Part shown: one piece after another, positions 44,088-52,448 of the stretch
How positions within the stretch are numbered: position 1 is the first letter of the stretch
How the letters are laid out: each line of letters starts with the position of its first letter
Origin: Bacillota bacterium
Lineage (GTDB): Bacteria; Bacillota; Clostridia; Lachnospirales; Lachnospiraceae
NCBI GenBank assembly: GCA_023392615.1
Contig: JAEVYT010000002.1
Location: 376,823 to 440,822 of the forward strand
DNA: 64,000 nucleotides
Reading direction: 5' to 3'
Made by a program: the position numbers and the translations under genes
Notes under the pieces: generated by a model
Seen by the model: only the letters and a program-made list of their open reading frames with translations
Told to the model about the DNA's origin: nothing
The model's database searches: none

Positions 44088-45305
44088 ATGATTAATATCG
44101 CAGTCTTAGGATACGGCACAATTGGTTCCGGTGTGGTTGAAGTACTTAATACCAATGGTGACAGCATAGCAAAGAGAGCCGGAGACCAAATCAATATCAA
44201 ATATGTATTGGATTTAAGAGAATTCCCTGGGGATCCTATTATGGATAAATTAGTTCATGACGTTAATATCGTCATGGATGACCCTGAGGTTAAGATAATA
44301 TGTGAAGTGATGGGCGGTGTTGAGCCTGCTTATACCTTTGTTAAGACTGCGCTTTTAAGAGGAAAAAGTGTTATTACTTCGAATAAAGAGTTGGTAGCAA
44401 AGCATGGTGCGGAGTTACTTGATATCGCCAAGGAGAATGATTTGAATTTCTTGTTTGAAGCGAGTGTTGGTGGTGGTATTCCCATTATCAGACCGTTAAA
44501 TCAATCCTTGACAGCGGATGAGATCGTAGAAATCACAGGTATCTTGAATGGTACCACCAACTATATTTTATCAAAAATGAGTGATGAAGGATCCACCTTT
44601 GAAGATGCTTTATCCACAGCGCAAGATTTAGGCTACGCAGAGCGTAATCCGGCAGCGGATGTGGAAGGTCATGATGCATGTAGAAAGATTGCGATTCTTT
44701 CCTCGCTTGCCTTTGGTATGCAGGTGGATTATGAAGATATACATACAGAGGGAATCACTAAGATTACTGATGTAGATATTCGTTATGCTAAAACCTTAGG
44801 TGCAAAGATTAAGTTATTTGCTTCCAGTATTCGTGAGAATGATCATGTTTATGCAATGGTTGCACCAGTTATGATCAATTCAGTCCATCCGTTATATAGT
44901 GTGAATGATGTATTTAATGGTATTTATGTAAAAGGAAATGTAATTGGTGAAGTGATGTTCTATGGTAGCGGTGCCGGTAAACTTCCGACTGCCAGTGCTG
45001 TTGTTGCTGATATTGTTGATGCGGCAAAGCATCTTGGAACGAACATTTGGACCATATGGAGTAGCAAAAAATTAGAACTCACCGATGTAAATCAGGTAAA
45101 GAATCGCTTCTTTATTCGTGTTAGTGGCGAAGAGGAAGAAGTAAAAGAGAAGGTGAAAAAGCTATTCGGTGAGGTTGAAGTGGTAACAGCTGAGGGTGTA
45201 ACCGGAGAATATGCATTCCTTACATCAAGCTTAGAAGAGCAAGAATTAAAGAACAAAATCGAAAGTTTAGATGGCGTTATAAATAAAATAAGAGTAAGAT
45301 TTTAA
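44088..45305 (+). CDS. hom: Homoserine dehydrogenase
   Basis: Homoserine dehydrogenase reduces aspartate semialdehyde to homoserine with NAD(P)H, the branch point to threonine and methionine. The 405-residue protein has the Rossmann GYGTIGSGV at residues 8-16, the family motif LNGTTNYIL, the catalytic block with NPAADVEGHDACRK, and a C-terminal ACT domain (EEEEVKEKVKKLFGEVEVVT). That is the long, allosterically regulated form. ATG 44088 follows GGAGG. A probable homoserine kinase gene follows, completing two successive threonine-pathway steps. Confidence 0.95.
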   Translation: MINIAVLGYGTIGSGVVEVLNTNGDSIAKRAGDQINIKYVLDLREFPGDPIMDKLVHDVNIVMDDPEVKIICEVMGGVEPAYTFVKTALLRGKSVITSNKELVAKHGAELLDIAKENDLNFLFEASVGGGIPIIRPLNQSLTADEIVEITGILNGTTNYILSKMSDEGSTFEDALSTAQDLGYAERNPAADVEGHDACRKIAILSSLAFGMQVDYEDIHTEGITKITDVDIRYAKTLGAKIKLFASSIRENDHVYAMVAPVMINSVHPLYSVNDVFNGIYVKGNVIGEVMFYGSGAGKLPTASAVVADIVDAAKHLGTNIWTIWSSKKLELTDVNQVKNRFFIRVSGEEEEVKEKVKKLFGEVEVVTAEGVTGEYAFLTSSLEEQELKNKIESLDGVINKIRVRF

Positions 45306-45349
45306 ATGTAACAATTGCTGTATACTTAAAAGAGAAAGGACCTGATTGC

Positions 45350-46573
45350 ATGAAATACATCGTCGTTCTTGGTGACGGTATGGCTGACGAACCGCTAGCC
45401 GAACTTGGTAATAAGACACCTTTGATGGCAGCTGATACACCTCAGATGGATCTGCTGGCCAAGAAGTCCGAATTAGGACTTGCACATACAATTCCGGAGG
45501 GAATGAAGCCCGGTAGTGATACCGCTAATCTGGCTGTTCTCGGCTACAATCCTAAAGTCTATTATTCCGGTCGATCTCCACTGGAGGCATTAAGCATTGG
45601 AGTGGATATGAAGGCTACTGATATTGCACTTCGTTGTAATATCGTAACACTTTCGGAAGAAGACAAACCGTATGAAGAATTAACAATCATTGATCATAGT
45701 TCCAGTGAAATCTCAACAGAGGATGCAGCAGTTCTGATCGAAGCTATACGTAAGGAATTAGAGACCGATATTTATAAATTCTATGTTGGCACCAGTTATC
45801 GACATTTAACAATCTGGGATAAGGGTGAAGTTGTTGATTTGGCTCAGCCACATGATATTCTAGAAAGAGTAATCGGAGAATATTTACCTAAGGATGTCGC
45901 TTTAAAAGAGATGATGAAAAAGAGCTATGATATCTTGAATCATCATCCATTAAATGAAGAGAGAAAAGCAAAGGGTCTGAATAAAGCGAATTCTATTTGG
46001 TTCTGGGGAGCGGGTACAAGGCCTGCACTTTCTTCTTTTGAAGAGAAGAACCATGTAAAAGGGGCTATGATTTCCGCTGTAGATTTATTAAAAGGTATCG
46101 CAGTTGGTGCTAGTATGAAAGTGATAGAGGTTCCCGGAGCTAACGGAACCCTTCACACGAATTATGAAGGGAAAGCAATGGCAGCTGTGGATGTTCTTAC
46201 GAAGGAGAATTATGATTTTGTATACATTCATGTAGAGGCACCGGATGAGATGGGTCATCAGGGGAGCATTACGAATAAAATTCAGGCGATAGAATATCTT
46301 GATCAGAGAGTTATCAAAATTGTGATGGATGAGATGAAGAAAGCCGGAGTGGACTATAGAATGCTTGTAATGCCGGATCATCCCACACCAATTTGGTGCA
46401 GAACACATACCAGTGATCCTGTCCCGTACTTGCTTTATGACAGCACATTGGAACAGAATAACGAGTGGCGTTATAATGAGGCAGAAGCGTCATTAACCGG
46501 CCATGTTGTTACAGAAGGATATAAGGTTATTGAGAAGCTGTTTGAGAAATCTCTTGCGGAAACTACGAAATAA
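45350..46573 (+). CDS. Cofactor-independent phosphoglycerate-mutase-like, probable homoserine kinase
   Basis: The 407-residue protein belongs to the archaeal-type 2,3-bisphosphoglycerate-independent mutase family (ApgM), part of the alkaline-phosphatase superfamily. It shows VLGDGMADEP (metal/Ser-Thr site), SDTANLAVLGYNP, the EAPDEMGHQG block and PDHPTPI. Some bacterial members next to hom and lacking ThrB are proposed homoserine kinases (TIGR02535). Its position 44 bp after hom supports this role here; classical mutase activity in glycolysis is the alternative. ATG 45350 follows GAGAAAGGA. Confidence 0.82.
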   Translation: MKYIVVLGDGMADEPLAELGNKTPLMAADTPQMDLLAKKSELGLAHTIPEGMKPGSDTANLAVLGYNPKVYYSGRSPLEALSIGVDMKATDIALRCNIVTLSEEDKPYEELTIIDHSSSEISTEDAAVLIEAIRKELETDIYKFYVGTSYRHLTIWDKGEVVDLAQPHDILERVIGEYLPKDVALKEMMKKSYDILNHHPLNEERKAKGLNKANSIWFWGAGTRPALSSFEEKNHVKGAMISAVDLLKGIAVGASMKVIEVPGANGTLHTNYEGKAMAAVDVLTKENYDFVYIHVEAPDEMGHQGSITNKIQAIEYLDQRVIKIVMDEMKKAGVDYRMLVMPDHPTPIWCRTHTSDPVPYLLYDSTLEQNNEWRYNEAEASLTGHVVTEGYKVIEKLFEKSLAETTK

Positions 46574-46596
46574 TTAATCAATAGTATTAAAAAGAA

Positions 46597-46660
46597 GACT
46601 GTTATGGGTAAATGATAAAATGGAGATGATCCATTATACCACTTACCGATAACAGTCCTT
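46597..46660 (+). terminator. Probable terminator after the hom operon
   Basis: GACTGTTAT (46597-46605) pairs with ATAACAGTC (46649-46657), with inner pairing ATGGA/TCCAT. It is followed by CTTTCTTTA, a weak U tract. Confidence 0.5.
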
Positions 46661-46740
46661 TCTTTATAAGGTGGAGTTTATTTCCCGCCATTGCATTAAA
46701 ATTAAAAAATAGCGACTGCTTGATAAAAAGAATATTAAGG

Positions 46741-47184
46741 TTATTCGATTTCTCTTACGTTATACTTATACAAGCATGTAATAAATACATATCCTAATAA
46801 AATTTGAAAGACAGGTATGAAATTTGTTCCCAGTGTTGTATATTTCAAAAGGTAATGTTGCACAAAGAAGTTGTTGATGCTTGCAAAATGATAGGTTAGG
46901 GAGAAGAACAGTGATGGTACTCCTACTAAAATTATTTTGGGTAAGTTAATTCTCCATTTCCCATCTTTGTTAATTTCATTAATAAAATTTTCGATTCCTA
47001 TTAAAAAGCCTATAGCCAAATTAAATATAAATGGAATAGTAATTAGAAGAATGTAACTACCGTTAGCTCCAAATGTTCTTTGGAAGGAGTATTCGATTTT
47101 ACCAACTACATAATCCTTTAAAAATAATACAATACATATTAAAAGTATGTATATTGCATATTTTATCCATGGTTTTACTCTCAT
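46741..47184 (-). CDS. Small membrane protein of unknown function
   Basis: The 147-residue protein has about four membrane helices: IYILLICIVLFLKDY, SYILLITIPFIFNLAIGFLI, IILVGVPSLFFSLTYHF and FIPVFQILLGYVFITCLYKY. I do not recognise the family. The ATG at 47184 follows AGGAGGTTACTT, so it is likely a real gene. It is convergent with hom's neighbour and divergent from the TPP-riboswitch operon. Confidence 0.7.
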   Translation of the reverse strand: MRVKPWIKYAIYILLICIVLFLKDYVVGKIEYSFQRTFGANGSYILLITIPFIFNLAIGFLIGIENFINEINKDGKWRINLPKIILVGVPSLFFSLTYHFASINNFFVQHYLLKYTTLGTNFIPVFQILLGYVFITCLYKYNVREIE

Positions 47185-47386
47185 AAGTAACCTCCTATAC
47201 GAATGATCAATTATTCCAAATTGATAATATTGTAAAATATATGAATGGTAATAATGCGGATGGTAATATTATACTTTTATTATTGCTTAAAATCAATGTA
47301 TTGAAATTCACTTCGAAATTATAAAAATTTACTGGAGATGACGTCATCATCCGATTTCGTCATTATGTAATCCTTTCTTCTTTCGG

Positions 47387-47415
47387 TTGACAAGTGCTAT
47401 GAAAGAATATATACT
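47387..47415 (+). promoter_or_regulatory. Promoter of the thiamine salvage operon
   Basis: TTGACA (47387-47392) - 17 bp - TATACT (47410-47415), just before the TPP riboswitch. Confidence 0.85.
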
Positions 47416-47426
47416 ACATTCTGTAA

Positions 47427-47518
47427 ATACGGGGGAGCTTGTGTGTGCAGGCTGAGAGGAATCAAAAGATTCGACCCTTAAACCTGATTTGGATAATGCC
47501 AACGTAGGGATGTACACT
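47427..47518 (+). ncRNA. TPP riboswitch (THI element)
   Basis: The core holds GGGGGAGC, then GGCTGAGAGGA, ACCCTTAAACCTGATTTGGA and TAATGCCAACGTAGGGA, the diagnostic thi-box blocks in the right order. It is followed by an intrinsic terminator at 47532, so thiamine pyrophosphate binding probably stops transcription before cytX. Confidence 0.96.
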
Positions 47519-47531
47519 TTTGGAATTTAAG

Positions 47532-47566
47532 TGGGATATGCTTTATGTGAGCATATCCCATTTTTG
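47532..47566 (+). terminator. Riboswitch expression-platform terminator
   Basis: TGGGATATGCT (47532-47542) pairs with AGCATATCCCA (47550-47560), then TTTTTG. It is 14 bases after the TPP aptamer. Confidence 0.85.
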
Positions 47567-47642
47567 TTATGTTTGTAAAGAGAGCAAAGGGAGTTTACAA
47601 TCGCATGAAGTATGTATAGCATAGACGGACAGGTTGAATAAA

Positions 47643-47714
47643 GAGAAACTCATAGATAATGAGAAACTCATAAAGAATGAAAGACTCATAAAGAATGAAA
47701 GACTCATAAAGAAT
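47643..47714 (+). repeat. Four tandem 18-bp repeats between riboswitch and cytX
   Basis: Four units of 18 bp start at 47643, 47661, 47679 and 47697; the consensus is GARARACTCATAAAGAAT. Units 3 and 4 are identical; units 1 and 2 differ from them at a few positions. The length is a multiple of three, and in one + frame from TTG 47634 the array codes for 26 residues with a repeated KLIKNE-like hexamer, ending at TAA 47715. The ribosome site is weak, so translation is doubtful. The array lies in the cytX 5' leader, 27 bp before the start codon. Confidence 0.7.
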
Positions 47715-47741
47715 GAGTAAAATAAAACTTGGAGGATTGGC

Positions 47742-48941
47742 ATGAAGGAAAATAAGTTATCATTTTTAAGCGGATCATTGCTGTGGTTTGGAGCTGCAAT
47801 CTCAATCGCGGAGATTATCACGGGTACCTTTTTAGCACCACTAGGATTTGGCAAGGGTATGTTGGCAATTATATTAGGGCATTTGATTGGGTGTGTGTTA
47901 TTTTACTATACCGGTTTGATTGGTGCAAAGAGTAAAATGACTGCCATGGAGAGTGTCAGTTTATCTTTTGGTAGACCTGGGTCAGTGTTTTTCTCGATTA
48001 TTAATGTATTACAATTGGTTGGATGGACTGCGGTAATGATTATCAGCGGTGCCAATGCTTTTGGAACGGTAGTAAATGGTCCGTTAAATTTATCGAACAA
48101 TCTTATATGGTGCTTGTTAATCGGAGCATTGAATGTGATTTGGATTATTGTTGATTTAAAGAATATCGGTAAAATCAATAATATAGCCGTTGCTGCTTTG
48201 CTTATATTAACTGTAGTTCTTGGATTTACCGTATTCCATGGTGGTGCACCAGTGAAGAGCAGTGAAGTAATGAGCTTTGGACTTGCTCTGGAATTATCGA
48301 TTGCTATGCCAATTTCATGGCTTCCTTTGATATCAGATTATACAAAGAATACAGATGAGCCGGTTCGATTTACACTGATAAGTACGGTAAGTTACTTTGT
48401 TGGAAGCTCATTTATGTATGCAATCGGTTTAGGTGCAGCATACTATGCTGGAAATTCTGATGTGGTTCAGATACTTAAAAGCGCAGGACTTGGTGTGGCA
48501 GCAATGTTTATCATATTACTTTCAACAATTACAACAAGCTATCTAGATGTGTATTCTGCAGCAGAGAGTGTTCATAATATTTATTCAAAATGGAATAAAA
48601 AAATGATAGGGATTGGAGTATGTTTCTTCGGAACAGTGATTGCAATATTTACACCGATTGAACAGTATCAAAACTTTTTATATCTAATTGGATCTGTTTT
48701 TGTTCCGATGGCGACCATATTAATTTTGGATTATTTCATACTACACAAACGTGAGAATACAAAGGGTCAAAGTATAATTAACGCAATATTGTGGGTGATC
48801 GGTTTTGTGGTTTACCGTATATTTATTGATAAGGAAGTGAAATTCGGAAGTACGATACCGGTAATTGTAATTGTTTTCATACTAAGCATGTTGATTAATT
48901 TATTTATTAATATCTTATTAAAAAATAGAAAAGGCAGGTAA
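47742..48941 (+). CDS. cytX: CytX, putative hydroxymethylpyrimidine permease
   Basis: The 399-residue protein has about twelve membrane helices and belongs to the cytosine/purine permease family (NCS1). The opening LLWFGAAISIAEIITGTFLA matches CytX (TIGR02358). CytX is the predicted importer of the thiamine pyrimidine precursor HMP. Control by the upstream TPP riboswitch supports this. ATG 47742 follows GGAGG. ThiM follows after 4 bp. Confidence 0.88.
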   Translation: MKENKLSFLSGSLLWFGAAISIAEIITGTFLAPLGFGKGMLAIILGHLIGCVLFYYTGLIGAKSKMTAMESVSLSFGRPGSVFFSIINVLQLVGWTAVMIISGANAFGTVVNGPLNLSNNLIWCLLIGALNVIWIIVDLKNIGKINNIAVAALLILTVVLGFTVFHGGAPVKSSEVMSFGLALELSIAMPISWLPLISDYTKNTDEPVRFTLISTVSYFVGSSFMYAIGLGAAYYAGNSDVVQILKSAGLGVAAMFIILLSTITTSYLDVYSAAESVHNIYSKWNKKMIGIGVCFFGTVIAIFTPIEQYQNFLYLIGSVFVPMATILILDYFILHKRENTKGQSIINAILWVIGFVVYRIFIDKEVKFGSTIPVIVIVFILSMLINLFINILLKNRKGR

Positions 48942-48945
48942 AACT

Positions 48946-49770
48946 ATGTTTTCTTTCGTATTAGATAATGTATTTTCAAAGACACCGCTGGTGCATTCCA
49001 TCACTAATTATGTTACAGTAAATGATTGTGCTAATATCATCTTAGCAAGCGGAGGTTCCCCTATTATGGCGGACGATATCGCAGAAGTAAGTGAGATTAC
49101 TTCCATTTGTTCTTCTTTGGTTATTAACATCGGTACTCTGAATGAGAGAACCATCGCTTCGATGATCGCTGCGGGTAAAAGAGCAAATGAACTCGGTCAT
49201 CCGGTTGTACTGGACCCGGTTGGAGCCGGAGCTTCCGCACTTCGAAATGAAACAGCGCTAACATTACTAAAAGAAGTAAAATTCTCTGTGATTCGAGGCA
49301 ATATTTCAGAAATCAAATTCCTTGCTACCGGAAGTGCTAACACCCAGGGTGTTGATGCGGCGGCAGCAGATGCTGTGACCACTGATAATCTGGATAGTGT
49401 AATTGACTTTGCAAAGGCACTTGCAAAATCAACTGGATCAGTAATCGCGATTACCGGTGTTACCGATATTGTGGCTGATAGTGAAAAAGCTTATGTGGTT
49501 TATAACGGAAATCGTATGATGAGCCGAGTAACAGGCACCGGATGTATGCTGACTGCTGTAATCGGAAGTTACATCGGAGCCAACCCGGATCATATCTTGG
49601 AGGCAACTGCAGCAGCAGTAACAGCGATGGGACTATGCGGAGAGCTTGCATATCAGAAAGTAACTGAGGTTGATGGCGGTACAAATTCTTATCGTATGTA
49701 TATCATTGATGCGATGAGTAAAATGAATGCCCAGATATTAAAGGATGGTGGAAAAGTTGAGATTAGATAA
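48946..49770 (+). CDS. thiM: Hydroxyethylthiazole kinase
   Basis: ThiM phosphorylates the thiazole precursor in thiamine salvage. The 274-residue ribokinase-fold protein has LVHSITNYVTVNDCANIILA near the start, VLDPVGAGASALR, and the GTGCMLTAVIGSY anion hole close to the C-terminus with the catalytic Cys. The gene starts 4 bp after cytX at ATG 48946 and overlaps the start region of thiE by 14 bp. Confidence 0.95.
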   Translation: MFSFVLDNVFSKTPLVHSITNYVTVNDCANIILASGGSPIMADDIAEVSEITSICSSLVINIGTLNERTIASMIAAGKRANELGHPVVLDPVGAGASALRNETALTLLKEVKFSVIRGNISEIKFLATGSANTQGVDAAAADAVTTDNLDSVIDFAKALAKSTGSVIAITGVTDIVADSEKAYVVYNGNRMMSRVTGTGCMLTAVIGSYIGANPDHILEATAAAVTAMGLCGELAYQKVTEVDGGTNSYRMYIIDAMSKMNAQILKDGGKVEIR

Positions 49771-50401
49771 GAGTACAATGTTACTTTATTTGGTTACTGA
49801 CCGTACCTGGCTTGGTGAGAATAAATTGGAAAACCAGGTAGAGCAATGTGTAAAAGCAGGGGCTACCTTTGTGCAATTAAGAGAAAAGGATCTTGACTTT
49901 GATCACTTTGTAGATGAGGGTCTTAAGATAAAAGAGATTACGGATCGCTATCAGGTTCCTTTTGTGATCAATGATAATATTGAAGTGGCGTTGGCGGTTA
50001 ATGCGGATGGTGTTCATGTCGGACAAAGTGATATGAATGCTAAGGACGTTCGATCCTTGCTAGGACCGGATAAAATCCTGGGTGTATCGGCGAGAACGGT
50101 GGAGCAAGCATTGCTTGCGCAAAGTCAGGGTGCAGATTATATCGGCGTCGGTGCGGTGTTCTCCACTACGACTAAAAATGATGCAGATGATGTAAGTTTT
50201 GAAGAGGTGAAAGCGATTTGTGAAGCGGTTACTATTCCGGTGGTAGCAATCGGTGGAATCAATGAACATAATATCCTTCAACTGAAGGGCTGTGGTGTTG
50301 ACGGTGTTGCGGTTATTTCTGCAATCCTTGCGAAACCAGATATCGAAAAAGCTACGAAGGAACTGCGTGAACTTTCTTCACAAATGATTAAGCAGGGATA
50401 G
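49757..50401 (+). CDS. thiE: Thiamine-phosphate synthase
   Basis: ThiE joins HMP pyrophosphate and thiazole phosphate to make thiamine phosphate. The protein (about 214 residues) has a TIM-barrel with LLYLVTDR, FVQLREKD, ADGVHVGQSDM, ADYIGVGAVFSTTTK and VVAIGGI, all diagnostic. I favour TTG 49757 (GGTGG six bases upstream); ATG 49745 in the same frame has no suitable ribosome site. The 3' end is separated from thiD by two foldback repeats. Confidence 0.94.
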   Translation: MRLDKSTMLLYLVTDRTWLGENKLENQVEQCVKAGATFVQLREKDLDFDHFVDEGLKIKEITDRYQVPFVINDNIEVALAVNADGVHVGQSDMNAKDVRSLLGPDKILGVSARTVEQALLAQSQGADYIGVGAVFSTTTKNDADDVSFEEVKAICEAVTIPVVAIGGINEHNILQLKGCGVDGVAVISAILAKPDIEKATKELRELSSQMIKQG

Positions 50402-50412
50402 GTTTTGCTTAT

Positions 50413-50952
50413 AAGACATTTGAGGAGTCATTTGCTTAAGTGAAGCGTGTTGTATTTCTTGTCCTGCGAAACATATCTCATCTGCAACACGCTCCCGCTT
50501 GGATGAAGTACGTAGTGGTACATAAGGTCATAAAAGACATGACCTAAGTACCAACGACTTCATACAGTTGCAAATGATGATATGTTAGGCATGATAAGAA
50601 AGCGATACAGAGAGAATAGGCAAATGACTCCGCCAAGAGACTGAAAAAATAAACCTATCTGGGGAGCAAGACGTTGAGGAGTCATTTGCTTATGTGAAGT
50701 GTGTTGTATTTCTTGTCCTGCGAAAACATATCTCATCTGCAACACGCTCCCGCTTGGATGAAGTACGTAGTGGTACATAAGGTTATAAAAGACATGACCT
50801 AAGTACCAACGACTTCATACAGTTGCAAATGATGATATGTTAGGCATGACAAGAAAGCGATACAGAGAGAATAAGCAAATGACTCCGCCAAGATATGGAG
50901 AAAATAAACCTATCTGGGGAGCAAGACATTTGAGGAGTCATTTGCTTAAGTG
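50413..50952 (+). repeat. Two tandem ~255-bp foldback elements between thiE and thiD
   Basis: Two near-identical units (period 254-256 bp) start at about 50413 and 50668. A 30-bp exact copy of the unit start returns at 50923-50952. Each unit is a giant imperfect palindrome. GGAGTCATTTGC (50424-50435 and 50678-50689) pairs with GCAAATGACTCC (50620-50631 and 50875-50886). Inner arms also match: GATGAAGT with ACTTCATAC, GGTAC with GTACC, and GGTCAT with ATGACC. The turn is TAAAAGAC. Only about eight bases differ between the units. No transposase frame is present. Confidence 0.75.
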
Positions 50953-50976
50953 TAAATAAAGAAATGAGGTGTATCT

Positions 50977-51756
50977 ATGAAAAAGGTATTGACGATAGCT
51001 GGTTCAGACTGTAGTGGCGGAGCCGGAATACAAGCAGATATCAAGACGATGACCGCGCACCGAATCTATGCGATGAGCGCTATCACAGCGCTGACTGCTC
51101 AAAACACAACCGGTGTGTACGGGGTGTTTGAAGCATCACCGGAATTCGTAGCACAGCAGCTAGATTGTATTTTTACGGATATTTTTCCGGATGCGGTGAA
51201 GATTGGCATGGTATCCAATAGTAAGATTATTGAAGTAATTGTTGAAAAGCTAAAGCAATATAATGCAAAGAACATTGTGGTAGATCCTGTCATGGTTTCC
51301 ACGAGCGGAAGTAAATTACTGAGTGATGAGGCTATGAATGCTGTTATTACCAAACTGCTTCCTATTGCAGATATCATCACTCCGAATATCCCTGAGGCAG
51401 AAGCGCTTACCGATATCAAAGTTGAAACAACACAGGATATGCTTGTGGCAGCAGAGAAAATCTCATCAATGTTAAAGGGTAGTATCTTGATTAAGGGTGG
51501 TCACCTTACCGATACCGCGGATGACTTGTTATATGCGAATGGTCAGCCTTACTGGGTGAAGGGGGAGCGAATTAACAATCCGAATACTCATGGAACCGGA
51601 TGTACATTATCTTCTGCAATCGCTTGCAGCCTTGCCAATGGATTTTCGGTGGAACAGAGTGTTAAAAATGCAAAGGCATATATAACAGGAGCTCTTAAAG
51701 ATGGTCTCGATCTGGGTCAGGGTAGCGGACCGCTGAATCACTGTTATAATATATAA
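50977..51756 (+). CDS. thiD: Hydroxymethylpyrimidine / HMP-phosphate kinase
   Basis: ThiD phosphorylates HMP twice to give the ThiE substrate. The 259-residue ribokinase-fold protein begins KKVLTIAGSDCSGGAGIQAD (substrate-binding) and has VVDPVMVSTSG and NTHGTGCTLSSAIA near the C-terminus (anion hole and catalytic Cys). ATG 50977 follows GAAATGAGGTG. It lies 575 bp after thiE, behind the foldback repeats; whether the riboswitch transcript still reaches it is not evident. Confidence 0.95.
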   Translation: MKKVLTIAGSDCSGGAGIQADIKTMTAHRIYAMSAITALTAQNTTGVYGVFEASPEFVAQQLDCIFTDIFPDAVKIGMVSNSKIIEVIVEKLKQYNAKNIVVDPVMVSTSGSKLLSDEAMNAVITKLLPIADIITPNIPEAEALTDIKVETTQDMLVAAEKISSMLKGSILIKGGHLTDTADDLLYANGQPYWVKGERINNPNTHGTGCTLSSAIACSLANGFSVEQSVKNAKAYITGALKDGLDLGQGSGPLNHCYNI

Positions 51757-52448
51757 TAACGAATAGTTCTGAAAAATTTTTAAAGTGAAACATAATTTTA
51801 TCGGCAATGTCCTCTCATATGAGAAAAAGTTGTAAATCGCAATATTGTAATGATGTTGTGACAAGGATAACAACTGGGATGATTGTAGCTAAAAGAGTGT
51901 TTCATTTTTTTGTTTATTTGGATAAGGATCAGTAGACTTCGATTTTAAATTATAATTTCGAACATATAAAATAAGTGAGAAAAATGGTATAATTCTGTGA
52001 TAAAAACAATTCTTAAGGGGTTCAATCACTTTCTTAATGCATGGAAATCACTCTGATGCAGTTACAATGATATATGAAGCGCATTATGTTCTTCCTAAAC
52101 CTTAACAATATTCTCAACTTGATGAAGAATGTGAGAGTGTCATTATTAAAAATATTAAAAAGTATAAGTGAAGTGGTACTATTCAATTATTCATCGAAAC
52201 CGCATCAGAATCCGTACTTATTGAATCCGTCCATAGCACAATATTCATGAGCAGTCCGCTTTTCACGTTCGAGTTGCTTTTCAATTCCCTGAATGGTATT
52301 ATATTTAAGGATTCCTTCACTTATTATTGGTAATAATGAGAATAATTTCAACAGAGTTGGTAACAGTGTTTGATGATAGTAAGTCATACAAGGATATCCT
52401 ATTATGAACATTTTTGTTTATAGTAATAAAAGATTTAAGGAGAGCATT
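51757..52448. other. Intergenic region between thiD and tex, possible gene remnants
   Basis: There is no gene with a good ribosome site. A weak TATAAT lies at 51989-51994. An ATG at about 52039 with AAGGGG upstream opens a 22-codon frame (MHGNHSDAVTMIYEAHYVLP) that closes at TAA; further + strand residues and the minus-strand frame at 52205 look like decayed coding sequence. No similarity could be named. The palindrome CTCATATGAG also occurs near 51810. Confidence 0.35.
52205..52411 (-). CDS. Doubtful small reading frame, possible gene fragment
   Basis: A 68-codon frame ends in QGIEKQLEREKRTAHEYCAM and then DGFNKYGF. The later part is rich in charged residues and looks coding, while the first 30 residues do not. 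No ribosome site precedes 52411. It may be a remnant from an exchanged region, or chance. Function unknown. Confidence 0.25.
   Translation of the reverse strand: MFIIGYPCMTYYHQTLLPTLLKLFSLLPIISEGILKYNTIQGIEKQLEREKRTAHEYCAMDGFNKYGF

Noticed and set aside
47643..47714. CRISPR array
   Set aside because: Repeats are directly tandem, without unique spacers of similar length.
47567..47854. Minus-strand frame with repeated SFFMSL peptides
   Set aside because: It is the reverse reading of the 18-bp tandem repeats and the cytX start, with no ribosome site.
49460..49684. Minus-strand frame inside thiM
   Set aside because: Overlaps the conserved thiM catalytic region with no start signals.
50402..50976. 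Complete insertion sequence
   Set aside because: No transposase reading frame; only palindromic non-coding units.
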